Shown: positions 55,047 through 64,000 of the stretch, piece by piece | Layout of the letters: each line of letters begins with the position of its first letter | Position numbering within the stretch: the stretch's first letter is position 1 | From: Pollenia angustigena | Taxonomy: Eukaryota > Arthropoda > Insecta > Diptera > Polleniidae | Length of the DNA: 64,000 nt | Reading direction: 5' to 3' | Assembly: GCA_930367215.1 (NCBI GenBank) | Contig: OV884058.1 | Coordinates: forward strand, 102,943,802 to 103,007,801 | Program-made: the position numbers and the translations under genes | The notes under the pieces: model-generated | Told to the model about the DNA's origin: nothing | Database searches by the model: none | Seen by the model: only the letters and a program-made list of their open reading frames with translations

Positions 55047-55558
55047 TACAGTAGAATCCCGATAATTCGTAATCGCAAGGGACCGACCATTTCTTACGAA
55101 TTATAGGGGTTTTCGATTTAGCGGGGTTTCGATTTAACGGGCCTAAAATAAAATAAATACGAATAAGCGGGGTTTTTGAATTTATTTACTAAAACAATAA
55201 AAAGTATATAAAAACAACTGTTAAAAATAAAATATATAAAAATTATACATAAAAATGATTCATGTTACAAACTGATCTTAAGAATATAAACCCACACACA
55301 AGCAAAAAACCACGCAAAAATAAAATAGTGGTAAACAAAAAATCATTCTTTCCATGTTTCTGTTGTTTTTATTACGAATTATAAGTGGTAGTAAGCAAAC
55401 AATTACCATTTATAAGAGGTAAAGAAGATTTTATTTTACAAAAAAATTACGAATTATCGAGGGGACCAAAATGTATGGAAATTTTACGAATTAACGAGAT
55501 TTTTTCAAGGGACCCACAGTTTATTACGAATTATCGGGAAATACGATTTATCGGGGTA

Positions 55559-56479
55559 CACTGAAAGAATTTTCTTCGCAATACTAACGAATTTTGACAT
55601 TAATCCCATGAAAAATTGCATTATAAAGGAACCTATGCAGCGCTTCGTTGGATCAATGAAACCTGTTTCATTAAAAGGACTTAATGAAACATTACATTAG
55701 ATCCATGAATATTATTCATTGGATGAATACTTTCAATAAAGTAAAATTTTTTTTTTTTTTTATTTTTTTTTATTTATTTTTTTTTTCTTTTTTCTTATTT
55801 TATTTTACTTTATTTTATTTTTTATATTTTTTCTGTCTCTGGTGGGATTCGAACATGTAACCTCGGTGCTGATAGACTAGCTCACTACCAGCTAGTCTAC
55901 CGGGGCAGTGTAGTTTTTTATGTTTTTGTCTCAATTAAGACCGTAAATATGAGATTAAATTGTCCATAATAACAATAACAACGTTGATTGAAAGTGGATT
56001 GAAAGTTTTTGTTTCATTACTATAATGACATTTTTATTGTCATAATGAAAATTTAAATTTATGAAGGCAATTATTGAAATATGTTGCTTTTATAAAAAAA
56101 ATTTTTGATTTCATAAATTTAATGGCATACATGTAACATTAGATGTATGAAGTTATTAAATCTTACATTTTTTAAATAACAATTAAACATTTTTTTAAGG
56201 AAACTATAATTTTGTATTAATTTATGAATATAGTTATGTTTGTATATTGTTTTTTTAAGTTCCCAATTAAAATTTTTTGTTTAACTTGGACAACCTTAAG
56301 TTTTCATATATCCAATGAAAATTTTTAACGTAATTACGGAATCTAATGAAGCGATTTTAACGAAAATACTTCATCAAACCTATGAAATTCCATTTAGACA
56401 ATGAAAATTTTCATTTACCCAAGGAAAACTTTTTTATGAAAATGATTCATTAAATATATGAAGCATTTTTCTTTCAGTG
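55559..56479. mobile_element. CACTGAAAG MITE with a SINE inside
   Basis: Inverted tips CACTGAAAGAA flanked by TA (55557-55558, 56480-56481) inside the pogo-like element. It is 921 bp, about 180 of them SINE. Related sequence: inverted fragment 43785-44160, solo end 7170-7215, and flanks of the SINE/pogo region at 31885-33420. Confidence 0.85.
55747..55925 (-). mobile_element. tRNA-derived SINE, minus strand
   Basis: On the minus strand from ~55910: GCCCCGGTAGACTAGCTGGT (A-box-like), GGTTACATGTTCGAATCCCA (B box GTTCGAATCCC), AGAGACAG, then an A-rich tail 55838-55747. Same family as 33151-33340. Confidence 0.8.
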
Positions 56480-56605
56480 TACGAATTATCGGGATTTGAC
56501 TGTATTGACAAAAATTTTAGGCAATACTTATTGAAATTACCAATTATTTAAGACAATAAAACTTAGTTTTTTGTTTTTGTATAAAAATAAATTGCCTATG
56601 CACAC

Positions 56606-57029
56606 TAGAGTGGTTCGACAAAAAATTGTTTTGTCAGTCCCCCCCTAAGATTAAAGATAATGTAAAAACAATTCCAAAAATTTATTTTTTTATTTTTTTG
56701 CCACGCCTAGAAATTTCGCCCTTTCAGTCATTTCTTTCAAAAGCTCGGTGTATACCCTCGCAAGCGCTAAATATTTTTGAATTTAAATGAAGCTGTGTTA
56801 TTTTGATACAACTTCTGTATAAAAAAAACTATTAAAGACAGAAATATAGCCCTTACAGAGCCATGAATACCGATATACAAAATGTTATGATCGGACTAAA
56901 AATGGCGACACAGTGAACAAAAAACTAAAAGTGCGGTATTTCTAGGCGTGGCACAAATTTGGAATTGTTTTTACATTATCTTTAATCCTAGGAGGGGACT
57001 GACAAAAAATTTTTTTTCGAACCACTCTA
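56606..57029. mobile_element. hAT-type MITE with ~75-bp TIRs, TSD ATGCACAC
   Basis: The ends TAGAGTGGTTCGACAAAAAA and, inverted, TAGAGTGGTTCGAAAAAAAA continue with ATTAAAGATAATGTAAAAAC. Exact 8-bp duplications ATGCACAC lie at 56598-56605 and 57030-57037. It is 424 bp with no coding capacity. Confidence 0.9.
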
Positions 57030-57164
57030 ATGCACACCTTGGTTAAATTACCTAAATTATTGTTTTGTGTGTAGCCAATATTGGTATCATTTAAAAGCTT
57101 TTGAATAAATTTGGCTAGATATAAACATTTTATTTAAAAATTATTAATCCAATAAGGATTAAGG

Positions 57165-57365
57165 AGCCGGTTATGCGGAGAAGCTTTATTTAGCAAAGCC
57201 GGTGTTTGTTATACCATAGAGAAGAAAATCCATGCGCCCGGCCGAAGGCTGGCTATGCGGAGAGGCTTTATTTAGCGAATCCGGTGTTTGTTATACCATA
57301 GAGGATAAAATCCTTGCGCCCGGCCGAAGGCCGGCTATGCAGAGGAGCTTTATTTAGAGAAGCTG
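57165..57365 (+). repeat. 82-bp GC-rich tandem repeat, ~2.5 units
   Basis: Units start GCCGAAGGCYGGCTATGCGG at 57241 and ..CAG at 57323, with a partial first unit from 57165. Each contains AGAAGCTTTATTTAGCRAAG and CCGGTGTTTGTTATACCATA. The same unit with the same 82-bp period occurs at 60861-61205. Confidence 0.85.
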
Positions 57366-58480
57366 GGGTTTATTTGATTATATTTTTATTACCTAGTGCA
57401 CTTCCGTAAAATTTTGATATAAATTTTGTAAAAACTGTATTGGGAGCTAAAGAGTTAAAAAGTTTTAAATAAATTTTCCATTTCCAGAAAGATCTGTTAC
57501 CAATATTGGCCATATACGTTCAGAAATGTAGAGGGAAATCTCAAATTTATATGAAAACTTCAGAGGTCCATAACAAGGAAATAAGGAAATTATGCGTTTC
57601 CGAGAATTTTGCCATTTATTTTTTCTTCTTATTTTTCGATTTTCTGTTACCCTATGCACCTTTTTTTATTTGGAGCTGCGTTGGTAAACTGGACTTTCTT
57701 AATGCAAACTGTGTGTGGTTGCAAAAGAAATTGTGAACAAAGCTTTATAGGGGCATTATAAAATCAAAAAATCGGATTGACATTGACAAAAAATATAGGA
57801 CAGCTTTTTAGATAATTTCTATGAAAAGAAAGAAAAATACCTATAAAGTTTTTGCATAAAGGGATTAAAAAACACCAGCAAATTTAAACAATTATTGGTC
57901 AACTACGGATGACAAATAAGCTGAAGTTGTATTTCCACCAGCGAAATCAGCTGATGTTAAAATATTAAAATTTTTGTTTTTATTTTTTATATTTTCACAT
58001 CAGCAGCGTTGTGTCAGTTAATTTTCTGATGAAATAACTTTTGACATACAAGAAATCGTTTTCTCTTTCTTTTTTTAATGTTTTTACTTGTTATTTATAA
58101 GAAAACTCGTGTTAATAAATTCAAACTTTGCACAGCTGTTGTGCAGTGGCAGGGCTGATAAATGTTTTTTAACCCTTTTGGCGATGAAAATTTACGTTTG
58201 GCGATATGTCGTTTTTTTTCTTTACAAAAATGTTAAAAAACTTATTTGGTTGCTCTTTTGAAGCGGATATTTTCGATAAAGTATAAAAAACTTCCGTTCA
58301 TTGGGAACAAATAATGAGAAAATCGTACAACACAGTACAAATTATTCGAGCTCGAAAATAATTTCTTTTGAATGGAAGTACACGATAACGCCCCACCACG
58401 TAAATTAAATGTTAAAAATTTTTAAAACGTTAATTGCAAGTGTATCAAGAAAAACATTTTTGAACGTAGTTTTACATTTA
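57366..58480. other. Non-coding; half-copy MITE at 58150-58470
   Basis: 58265-58400 is a half copy of the MITE at 47751-48022, with the same neighbour sequence as 42140-42420 (TTATTTGGTTGCTCTTTTGA). A solo CAGGGCTGATAAATG end is at ~58151. No gene recognised in 57366-58150. Confidence 0.5.
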
Positions 58481-58484
58481 TTAT

Positions 58485-59303
58485 CAGTACTTTTCGCTTA
58501 TAGTCCATTCCGCTTAAAGGCCAAAAACGGATATAAGCCAAAACTGTCATATTCACATGCAGATTTTTTCGAATTTCATACAAATTATTTGTTCTAAGGT
58601 CCATTTCGCTTGTAGTCCATTTTCGTTTAAAAGCCACATTTTCTTAGCATGCGTATATAATTCTTCATGCAAAAATGTTCGCTTATAGTCCACTCTGTGT
58701 TTTATATATTTTTAATCAACTGGCAACATGTTTTAATTTACCTTTCTGGCAACTTTTATAAATGCCAAATTTCGAAATTTATATTTCATGACATGGTGTC
58801 TTCGTCTGACAATTTTTTGTTAAATAAACGTCCAAGTTCATAAAAAAAGGCTTATAGAATATTAGAGTTTTTTTATATAGACTTTGACGTTTGATATAAC
58901 AAAAAATTGTCAGGTGAAGACCCCATGTAAAGATCCTATGAAATTGATATTTATGTTGTGTTTGATTTCGTCATCCAAAGAATTAAAATGAATCTCATAC
59001 GCATTTGTTTTTATTGAAATCTTTTAAAGCATTTGAGTTTATTAATAAAAAAAGATTTTTGTTTTAACTATTTATTTAAAATAAATTAATATTTGGTTAT
59101 GTTTCAAATAAACATTTCTTTTGTTTAAAAAGAGTAGATTTATTGAAGAAAATAATATTTATATAGTCCAAAATGTGGATTATACTAGGTTTCACTTATT
59201 ATCCATAAAATGGCTTATAAAAAAAATTGGTTGTAGTCCAAATTCGCTTATAGTCCACAAAAGTTGTGCAACTATAGTAGTGGATTATAAGCGAGAAGTA
59301 CTG
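58485..59303. mobile_element. pogo/Tigger-like element, TIR CAGTACTTTTCGCTTATAGT
   Basis: The ends CAGTACTTTTCGCTTATAGT and, inverted, CAGTACTTCTCGCTTATAAT are flanked on both sides by TATTAT. CGCTTATAGTCCA words recur at least six times in both subterminal regions. It is 819 bp with no transposase; small frames inside are not supported. Confidence 0.8.
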
Positions 59304-59309
59304 TATTAT

Positions 59310-60060
59310 TTTTTTAATATTTATTACAAAAAATTAACCAAAATGAAAAATGCATTCACATCTCCACATTAAAAAAAATAACAAATTTTGGTTATACCAT
59401 GTTCACACGTGTTTCGCTCTCACATTCCAGTTTCGCGCTCTAAACATGATTGAAACAAAATATTATGCCATTAGGAATGAATCGATACGAGTTAATACAA
59501 GTACATATTCGATACTTTTATATAAGTACCAAGTATTTTTGTAACCGATATTTAGCAACCGTGTACCAAGTCGTATCGGTCAAAAGTAATCGTTTCACTT
59601 TGGTTTTGAAATTAATTTTAAAAGGGGCCAGTTTTGATTATTTTCTAAAGCTGGAGTAGCAATTACGGTATCAAGAAACCGTTTGACCAGTAAACCCTCT
59701 TCTAGTTATTGTGTTTGGCACACACAGACAAAAATACCAATGTTAAAATAACATGGCGAAATTTTGATTGAATAAATATTAAAATAACCTTAAATCACGT
59801 TTATTTAATATTATTCACTGTTAAAATAACATTGTTGAATATTGAATCCATAAAAACCTGTTTTGTATTAAAATCAAAAGTTTTCCTTGTTAAATTAACA
59901 TGCATACATACTTATATAAACATTTTTGTATTTTCATGTTTAAAATTTGTTATAAAAAGAAGACAATTCCTGTATTCTTTTAGTTAAATAGAACATCAAG
60001 TTTTCAAATTAGAATTCCTTACAGACTATCTTAATGTATTAACATAATAATTTATTTATT
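59310..60060. other. Non-coding, nothing firm
   Basis: AT-rich. Repeats of GTTAAAATAACAT/TTATTAATATT type at 59740-59830. Includes the 3' flank of the Jockey-type element on the minus strand. No gene recognised. Confidence 0.4.
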
Positions 60061-60629
60061 TAAGCAAAGAAAGAAAAATTAGAATAAACATTATTGATTT
60101 AAATATAATATGATATTGCTTTTTATGATATTAAAGTTCAGAGAATAGTCGATAAAGTTATACATTTCATTGAAACAATTGCATAATTTTCTTATTTGAT
60201 CTGACATCGCAAAGTTTATTCGGCATGTTCTGACATATAGAGGGTTGAAAAAACGATGTGAACGTTGAGGAATATTTAACGTTACGTTACTCAATAAAAA
60301 TTCGGAATGTGTACAACCATTTATAAGATTGACCATAAAATATATATTTAGCATCATTCGCCGGCTTTTTAACGTTGGTAAATTTATTTCAGCTGGTCTA
60401 GCTGAATATGAAGGTAATACCAGGCATCCTCTATATTCACTTCTTAAGCAGTAAATAAGAAATTGTTTTTGCACTGACTCGATACGATCACTTTGAATAT
60501 TATAGAACGGGTCCCAAATAATGCTGCCGTATTCCAAAATTGGTCTGACGAGCGAAGTAAAAAGAATTTTTGTGGTTAAGGGAACGTTGAATTTCTTTGC
60601 CCATCTTTTAATAAAAGCCAGAACACTGC

Positions 60630-61475
60630 GGTGCCGTGCAATAAAGCCATAGGAAATAAAACCATATGGCCTTATTTCTCAATCCATTAAGCAATAAGGC
60701 CATATGACTTTATTGCCCTGTAAGGAGTGAATTAAAGCCATAAATGGCCTTATTTCCCATTTAAATTTTTTTCTTTTAATATAATTCTAATTTATTTAAA
60801 ATTTGTTTTGTTGTTTTTTTCTCTGGGTGTATATATTAAAAATATAACGAAAACACTTTTGAGCGCAAGGATTTTCTCCTCTATGGTATAACATATACCG
60901 GCTTCGCTAACTAAAACTTCTCCGCATAGCCGGTTTTGGGCCGGGCGCAAGAATTTTCCACTTTTTGGTATAACCAGTACCGGTTTCACTAAGTAAAGGT
61001 TCTAAAATCTGCCTTTTTTTTCTAACGAAGGCCGACTACGCAGAGAAGCTTTAGTTATCGAAGCCGGTATTTGTTGTACCATTGAGGAGGAAATCCTTGC
61101 GCCCTGCCGAAGGCCGGCTATGCAGCGAAGCTTTAGTAAGCGAAGCCGGTATTTGTTATATCATAGAGGAGAAAATCCTTGCGCCTGGCCGAAGGCAGGG
61201 TATACTTTGGAGTTTGAAAACATCTTGTGGCGGGCCCGCCGGACGCGCTCCCTCCCCTCCCCCTTCCACCTACTGTACCATATTTTTTCCACACTTGACA
61301 ATGGCAACTCATTCTTTTGGCAATTTGTAACCATAACAATTACACTGTTATGGCGTAATTTCCACTTTGGTCATTAAACCATTATGGTGTTATTGCACTT
61401 GGATGGTGGTAAAAAAGCCATATGGCCTTTTTTTTCAAATGAAATTTATTTCCTATGGCTTTATTACACGGCACC
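60630..61475. mobile_element. TIR element with 9-bp TSD, inserted in the LINE
   Basis: Inverted ends GGTGCCGTGCAATAAAGCCA / GGTGCCGTGTAATAAAGCCA continue TAGGAAATAAA. The flanks gaacactgc (60621-60629) and gagcactgc (61476-61484) are a 9-bp duplication with one mismatch, which fits Mutator-like (MULE) or possibly hAT targets. CCATATGGCCTTATTTC words recur subterminally. The centre is the 82-bp GC-rich repeat array. No transposase. Confidence 0.8.
60861..61205. repeat. 82-bp GC-rich units in opposed orientation
   Basis: About two units run inverted (60861-61000, e.g. GGCTTCGCTAACTAAAACTT, GCATAGCCGG) followed by about two units forward (61020-61205, GCCGAAGG at 61106 and 61188, period 82). 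Same unit as 57165-57365. Overlapping small frames here are by-products of the GC-rich repeat. Confidence 0.8.
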
Positions 61476-61680
61476 GAGCACTGCGGGATTTATTAACAGT
61501 CATCGTTATATGTTGAATAAAGTTAAGTTTTTTGTCTAACAATATTCCCAAATCCATTATTTCACTAACAGGTTGTAAAGTACAGCCATCAAGAACGTAG
61601 GAGTAAGCACACTTTTTTACTCTGGAGAATTGCATATGTTTACATTTATTTAAAATTAGTTCCATCAAGTTAAGTTTACA

Positions 61681-62145
61681 CCATTTGTCAAAGCTATCCA
61701 GGTCATTTTGTAGATGCTGTTGATCACAACGATGTTTTACAGTCGAAAATTATTTTACGTCGTCTGCATACATCAATACATTACAACAGTGATAAACAAG
61801 CAACAAACAAAGTTGTTGTATACATATGAATTGCCGACCGTATCTGTGTAAAAAATACGATTATTGACTGCCTCGCGAGACTATGGAGTGGCCCGAACAA
61901 AGTTGTTGTATACATGTGAATTGCACCATTTGTCAAAGCTATCCAGGTCATTTTGTAGATGCTGTTGATCACAACGATGTTTTACAGTCGAAAATTATTT
62001 TACGTCGTCTGCATACATCAATACATTACAACAGTGATAAACAAGCAACAAACAAAGTTGTTGTATACATATGAATTGCCGACCGTGTCTGTATGAAAAA
62101 TACAATTATTGACTGCTCGCGAGTCTATGGAGTGGTTATGACTGC
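61681..62145. repeat. 245-bp tandem duplication across the LINE YADD box
   Basis: CCATTTGTCAAAGCTATCCA starts both units (61681 and 61926), and identity continues through GTTTTACAGTCGAAAATTAT, the reverse-complement YADD codons and AACAAAGTTGTTGTATACAT. The element's catalytic segment is therefore present twice. Confidence 0.9.
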
Positions 62146-63117
62146 ATTACAATGTTGAACTGCTTTAGGCAAATCATTAATAAAAAGAAGGAACAAAATT
62201 GGACCAATGTGGCTTCCCTGAGGTACTCCAGATTTTACTTTGATTTTTTCCGAAATTGCCGTATTAATTTTTACAGATTGAGTTCTACATGACAAATATG
62301 ATTTGATCCAGCTCAGGAAGTTACTATTGATACCCATTACGTCCAGTTTTTTCAACAATAGCGGATGATTAGCTTTGTCGAAAGCCTTACTGAAATCAGT
62401 GTAAATAACGTCAGTGTGGTGTCCATTGGCAAAATCTCTATTTTCTAACGTTGTTAAATGGAGAATGTTAGTCATAGTAGAGAATCCTTTCCGAAAGCCA
62501 TGTTGACGTGGTGACAATAAGTCAGAAACTTGATGAGTGAGGCAATCCATTAAACATTTTTCAAAAAGTTTTGGAATTTCACTTAGTTTGGCTATACCTC
62601 TGTAATTGCATATATCCGATTTATTTTCTGATTTAAACAATGGAAAAATATATGAATCTTTCCAAACTTTCGGAAAGTAACCACAATTTAAAGAAGCGTT
62701 AAAGATGATAGATAAAGGTGTCGTCAAAGCATTTTAAAACACAACTTGGTATGCCATCTGGACCACTAAAAGATGATGACTTAGCGTTTTTTAAACAGTT
62801 TAGAATGTGAGAGGTAGTGATAGTAAACGAAGATATCTTTTGGATAAAAATTATCTTGTAAGGGTAGACGTTACTAGCATCATACAGAGCATCGGAATAT
62901 GTAGAAGCAATGATGACGAAAACCATATCGGGCCATTCTGGTGATGCTTCTGTTAACAAAGGAGATGCAAAATTAGTGAAGCATGTGTTACAGGGGTATG
63001 TGTTTTGAATCATTCTTAAATAAATGCATATGTTGTTTTCACACTGTTATATGGGTAAATCCAAAGTGCTGAACGTGAAAGTCGTACGCATCAAAAATGC
63101 AATAACATTTTAAACCA

Positions 63118-63260
63118 GTGTTCCCAGTTTTGGAGAATTATCCCCAAATAGAGGATTTTTTTGTGTTTGAGGATAAAAATTTCGTAAAAATCCCCAGGGA
63201 TTTTTTGGGGAAAAGCTCTTTTTTCGCTGGGGATTTTTGGGGATAATTTATTATTATAAA
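63118..63260 (+). mobile_element. Solo hAT-like end with TCCCC arrays
   Basis: CAGTGTTCCCAGTTTTGGAG followed by repeated ATCCCCA/TGGGGAT words, the layout of a hAT terminus. No partner end is seen before the window edge. Confidence 0.45.
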
Positions 63261-64000
63261 TTTAATTTTTGCAATGGCAAGACCGATTTGGTAAAGATGT
63301 GGGTACAAATTTTAGTATTTAAGCTATTTCAAGAGATTGTTGAAATAGGTTTAAATATGCTTTTTGCACCAACTAGCGTTTCTTCTGTTTAACTAGCTTT
63401 TTTCTGTAATGAATACATACAAAATCAATATTTGTAACAGAATGCAATATGAGTTATTAGGAGCTCTTCTTAGAATAAATACACACTTTAAAATAATGCA
63501 GCTTGCTGTGACAAATTTATTCAATAATCTTAAATGCACTTTTTAAACAAACAACATGTAAAACAAAATTGCATTGGCTTAAGGATAGATTACACTATTA
63601 TACTTTGTATTAATATGACAAAGTGTGATAGTGTGAATGCAATGTGCCACGAAAATGACAAGTATTATGAAAAAAGTTTGACATCCCATACGACTTCATT
63701 ATTTTTTGAAAAATTTCTAAACTATAATACTTTTCATTGGATCAGGGTTGCATTTTTTTTCATGCGTGAGTGTTTATAGTTTGTGTGATGGTATGAACGC
63801 AAAATGTCATGTTGTACTCCATTTTTTGACAGTCGCATCCAAACTCATTAGATTTCTATCTCACAAAGTATTATGTAATACGTAAGACTTTTTTTTTTTT
63901 TTTTTTATATATTTTTTTTTTTTTTTTTTAATTTAATTCCCTATGCTAATCCCCGCGAAGCTTGACGCTATTCTGCAGGAAAGAAACCAGAGTCTCTGGC
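63261..64000. other. Non-coding, poly-T tract at 63889-63929
   Basis: No gene recognised; the 81-codon frame 63534-63779 has no motif. The last ~60 bp (CTAATCCCCGCGAAGCTTGA) are less AT-rich and may begin another feature beyond the window. Confidence 0.35.

Larger units (their letters stand above)
55049..56502. mobile_element. pogo/Tigger-like element carrying nested insertions
   Basis: The ends CAGTAGAATCCCGATAATTC and, inverted, CAGTCAAATCCCGATAATTC are flanked by TA (55047-55048, 56503-56504). TACGAATTATCGGG/GGGGTTTCGATTTA words recur in both arms. The element itself is about 530 bp; the rest is the MITE 55559-56479. No transposase. Confidence 0.85.
60091..63013 (-). pseudogene. Jockey-type LINE ORF2, broken
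   Basis: Read on the minus strand from 63013: a linker with SGPDGIPSCVLKCF, a frameshift near 62715, then RT blocks SLNCGYFPKVWKDSYIFPLF, HGFRKGFSTMTN, VIYTDFSKAFDKANHPLL (first catalytic D), SGVPQGSHIGPILFLLFIND, a YADD box (duplicated), LNKCKHMQFSR, MDLGILLDKKLNFIQHI, SVLAFIKRWAKKFN and the C-terminal EYGSIIWDPFYNIQSDRIES. Endonuclease and ORF1 are not in the window part seen. It is dead: frameshift, a 245-bp tandem duplication (61681-62145) and an 846-bp insertion (60630-61475). Without the insertion and one duplicate target copy the frame reads through. Confidence 0.88.

Noticed and set aside
61082..61377. Overlapping 68-85-codon frames in the GC-rich patch
   Set aside because: Open only because the 82-bp GC-rich units lack stops; several frames on both strands are open at once.

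Overview
The window looks like a repeat-dense, AT-rich stretch of a dipteran (probably calyptrate/brachyceran fly) nuclear genome. The clues are short-intron MADF-BESS genes of the Adf-1/Dip3 type typical of flies, Jockey- and RTE-type non-LTR retrotransposons, mariner, hAT, Transib and pogo-like DNA elements, and the dispersed fly repeat built around the hairpin TTCGGCTGTGCCGAA. There is no operon-like organisation and no bacterial feature. The species assignment is inference.

Host genes. Only three genes look intact and cellular. All are MADF-BESS transcription-factor-like genes: gene 1 (35613-36610, +, two exons), gene 2 (38605-39885, +, with an in-frame, stop-free 66-bp intron and two BESS motifs) and gene 3 (49756-48361, -, three exons, two MADF and two BESS domains). 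Their MADF exons are split at the same codon and phase. All three also carry a shared ~20-28 bp motif (ACGAAA-N-TATAGTTTAGT) starting 41-43 bp before the ATG, which suggests one paralogous, co-regulated family.

Mobile DNA. From 1 to ~35 kb and from ~40 kb to the end the window is a patchwork of nested DNA transposons. The most notable is a complete Transib element (20680-24027) with a 667-codon RAG1-like transposase ORF, exact 5-bp target duplications CGGTG and ends that look like V(D)J recombination signals (CACAGTG, 22/23-bp spacer, GCAAAAATC). It sits inside a decayed mariner gene. Six non-autonomous hAT elements have perfect 8-bp target duplications (3764, 7362, 12481, 15875, 27559, 56606), and a further one (4607) has a degenerate duplication. 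Five pogo/Tigger-like elements begin CAGTA and carry arrays of their own subterminal repeats (20114, 31924, 50881, 55049, 58485). Three elements share the tips TGGGCA-TTYC (25359, 29183, 50402). Several long foldback or MITE families, tRNA-derived SINEs, an RTE-type reverse transcriptase (44952-46508), a broken Jockey-type element (63013-60091) and smaller LINE remnants make up most of the rest.

The insertions give a relative history: SINE inside a CACTGAAAG-type MITE inside a pogo-like element (55-56.5 kb); hAT inside a TA-target MITE (12.4-13.9 kb); hAT inside a TTA-target MITE (7.3-9.1 kb); pogo-like inside a TGGGCA element (50.4-51.8 kb); Transib inside mariner (20.4-24.6 kb); a 9-bp-TSD element inside the Jockey-type ORF (60.6-61.5 kb). 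Family and function names rest on motif recognition by eye; no database search was possible.
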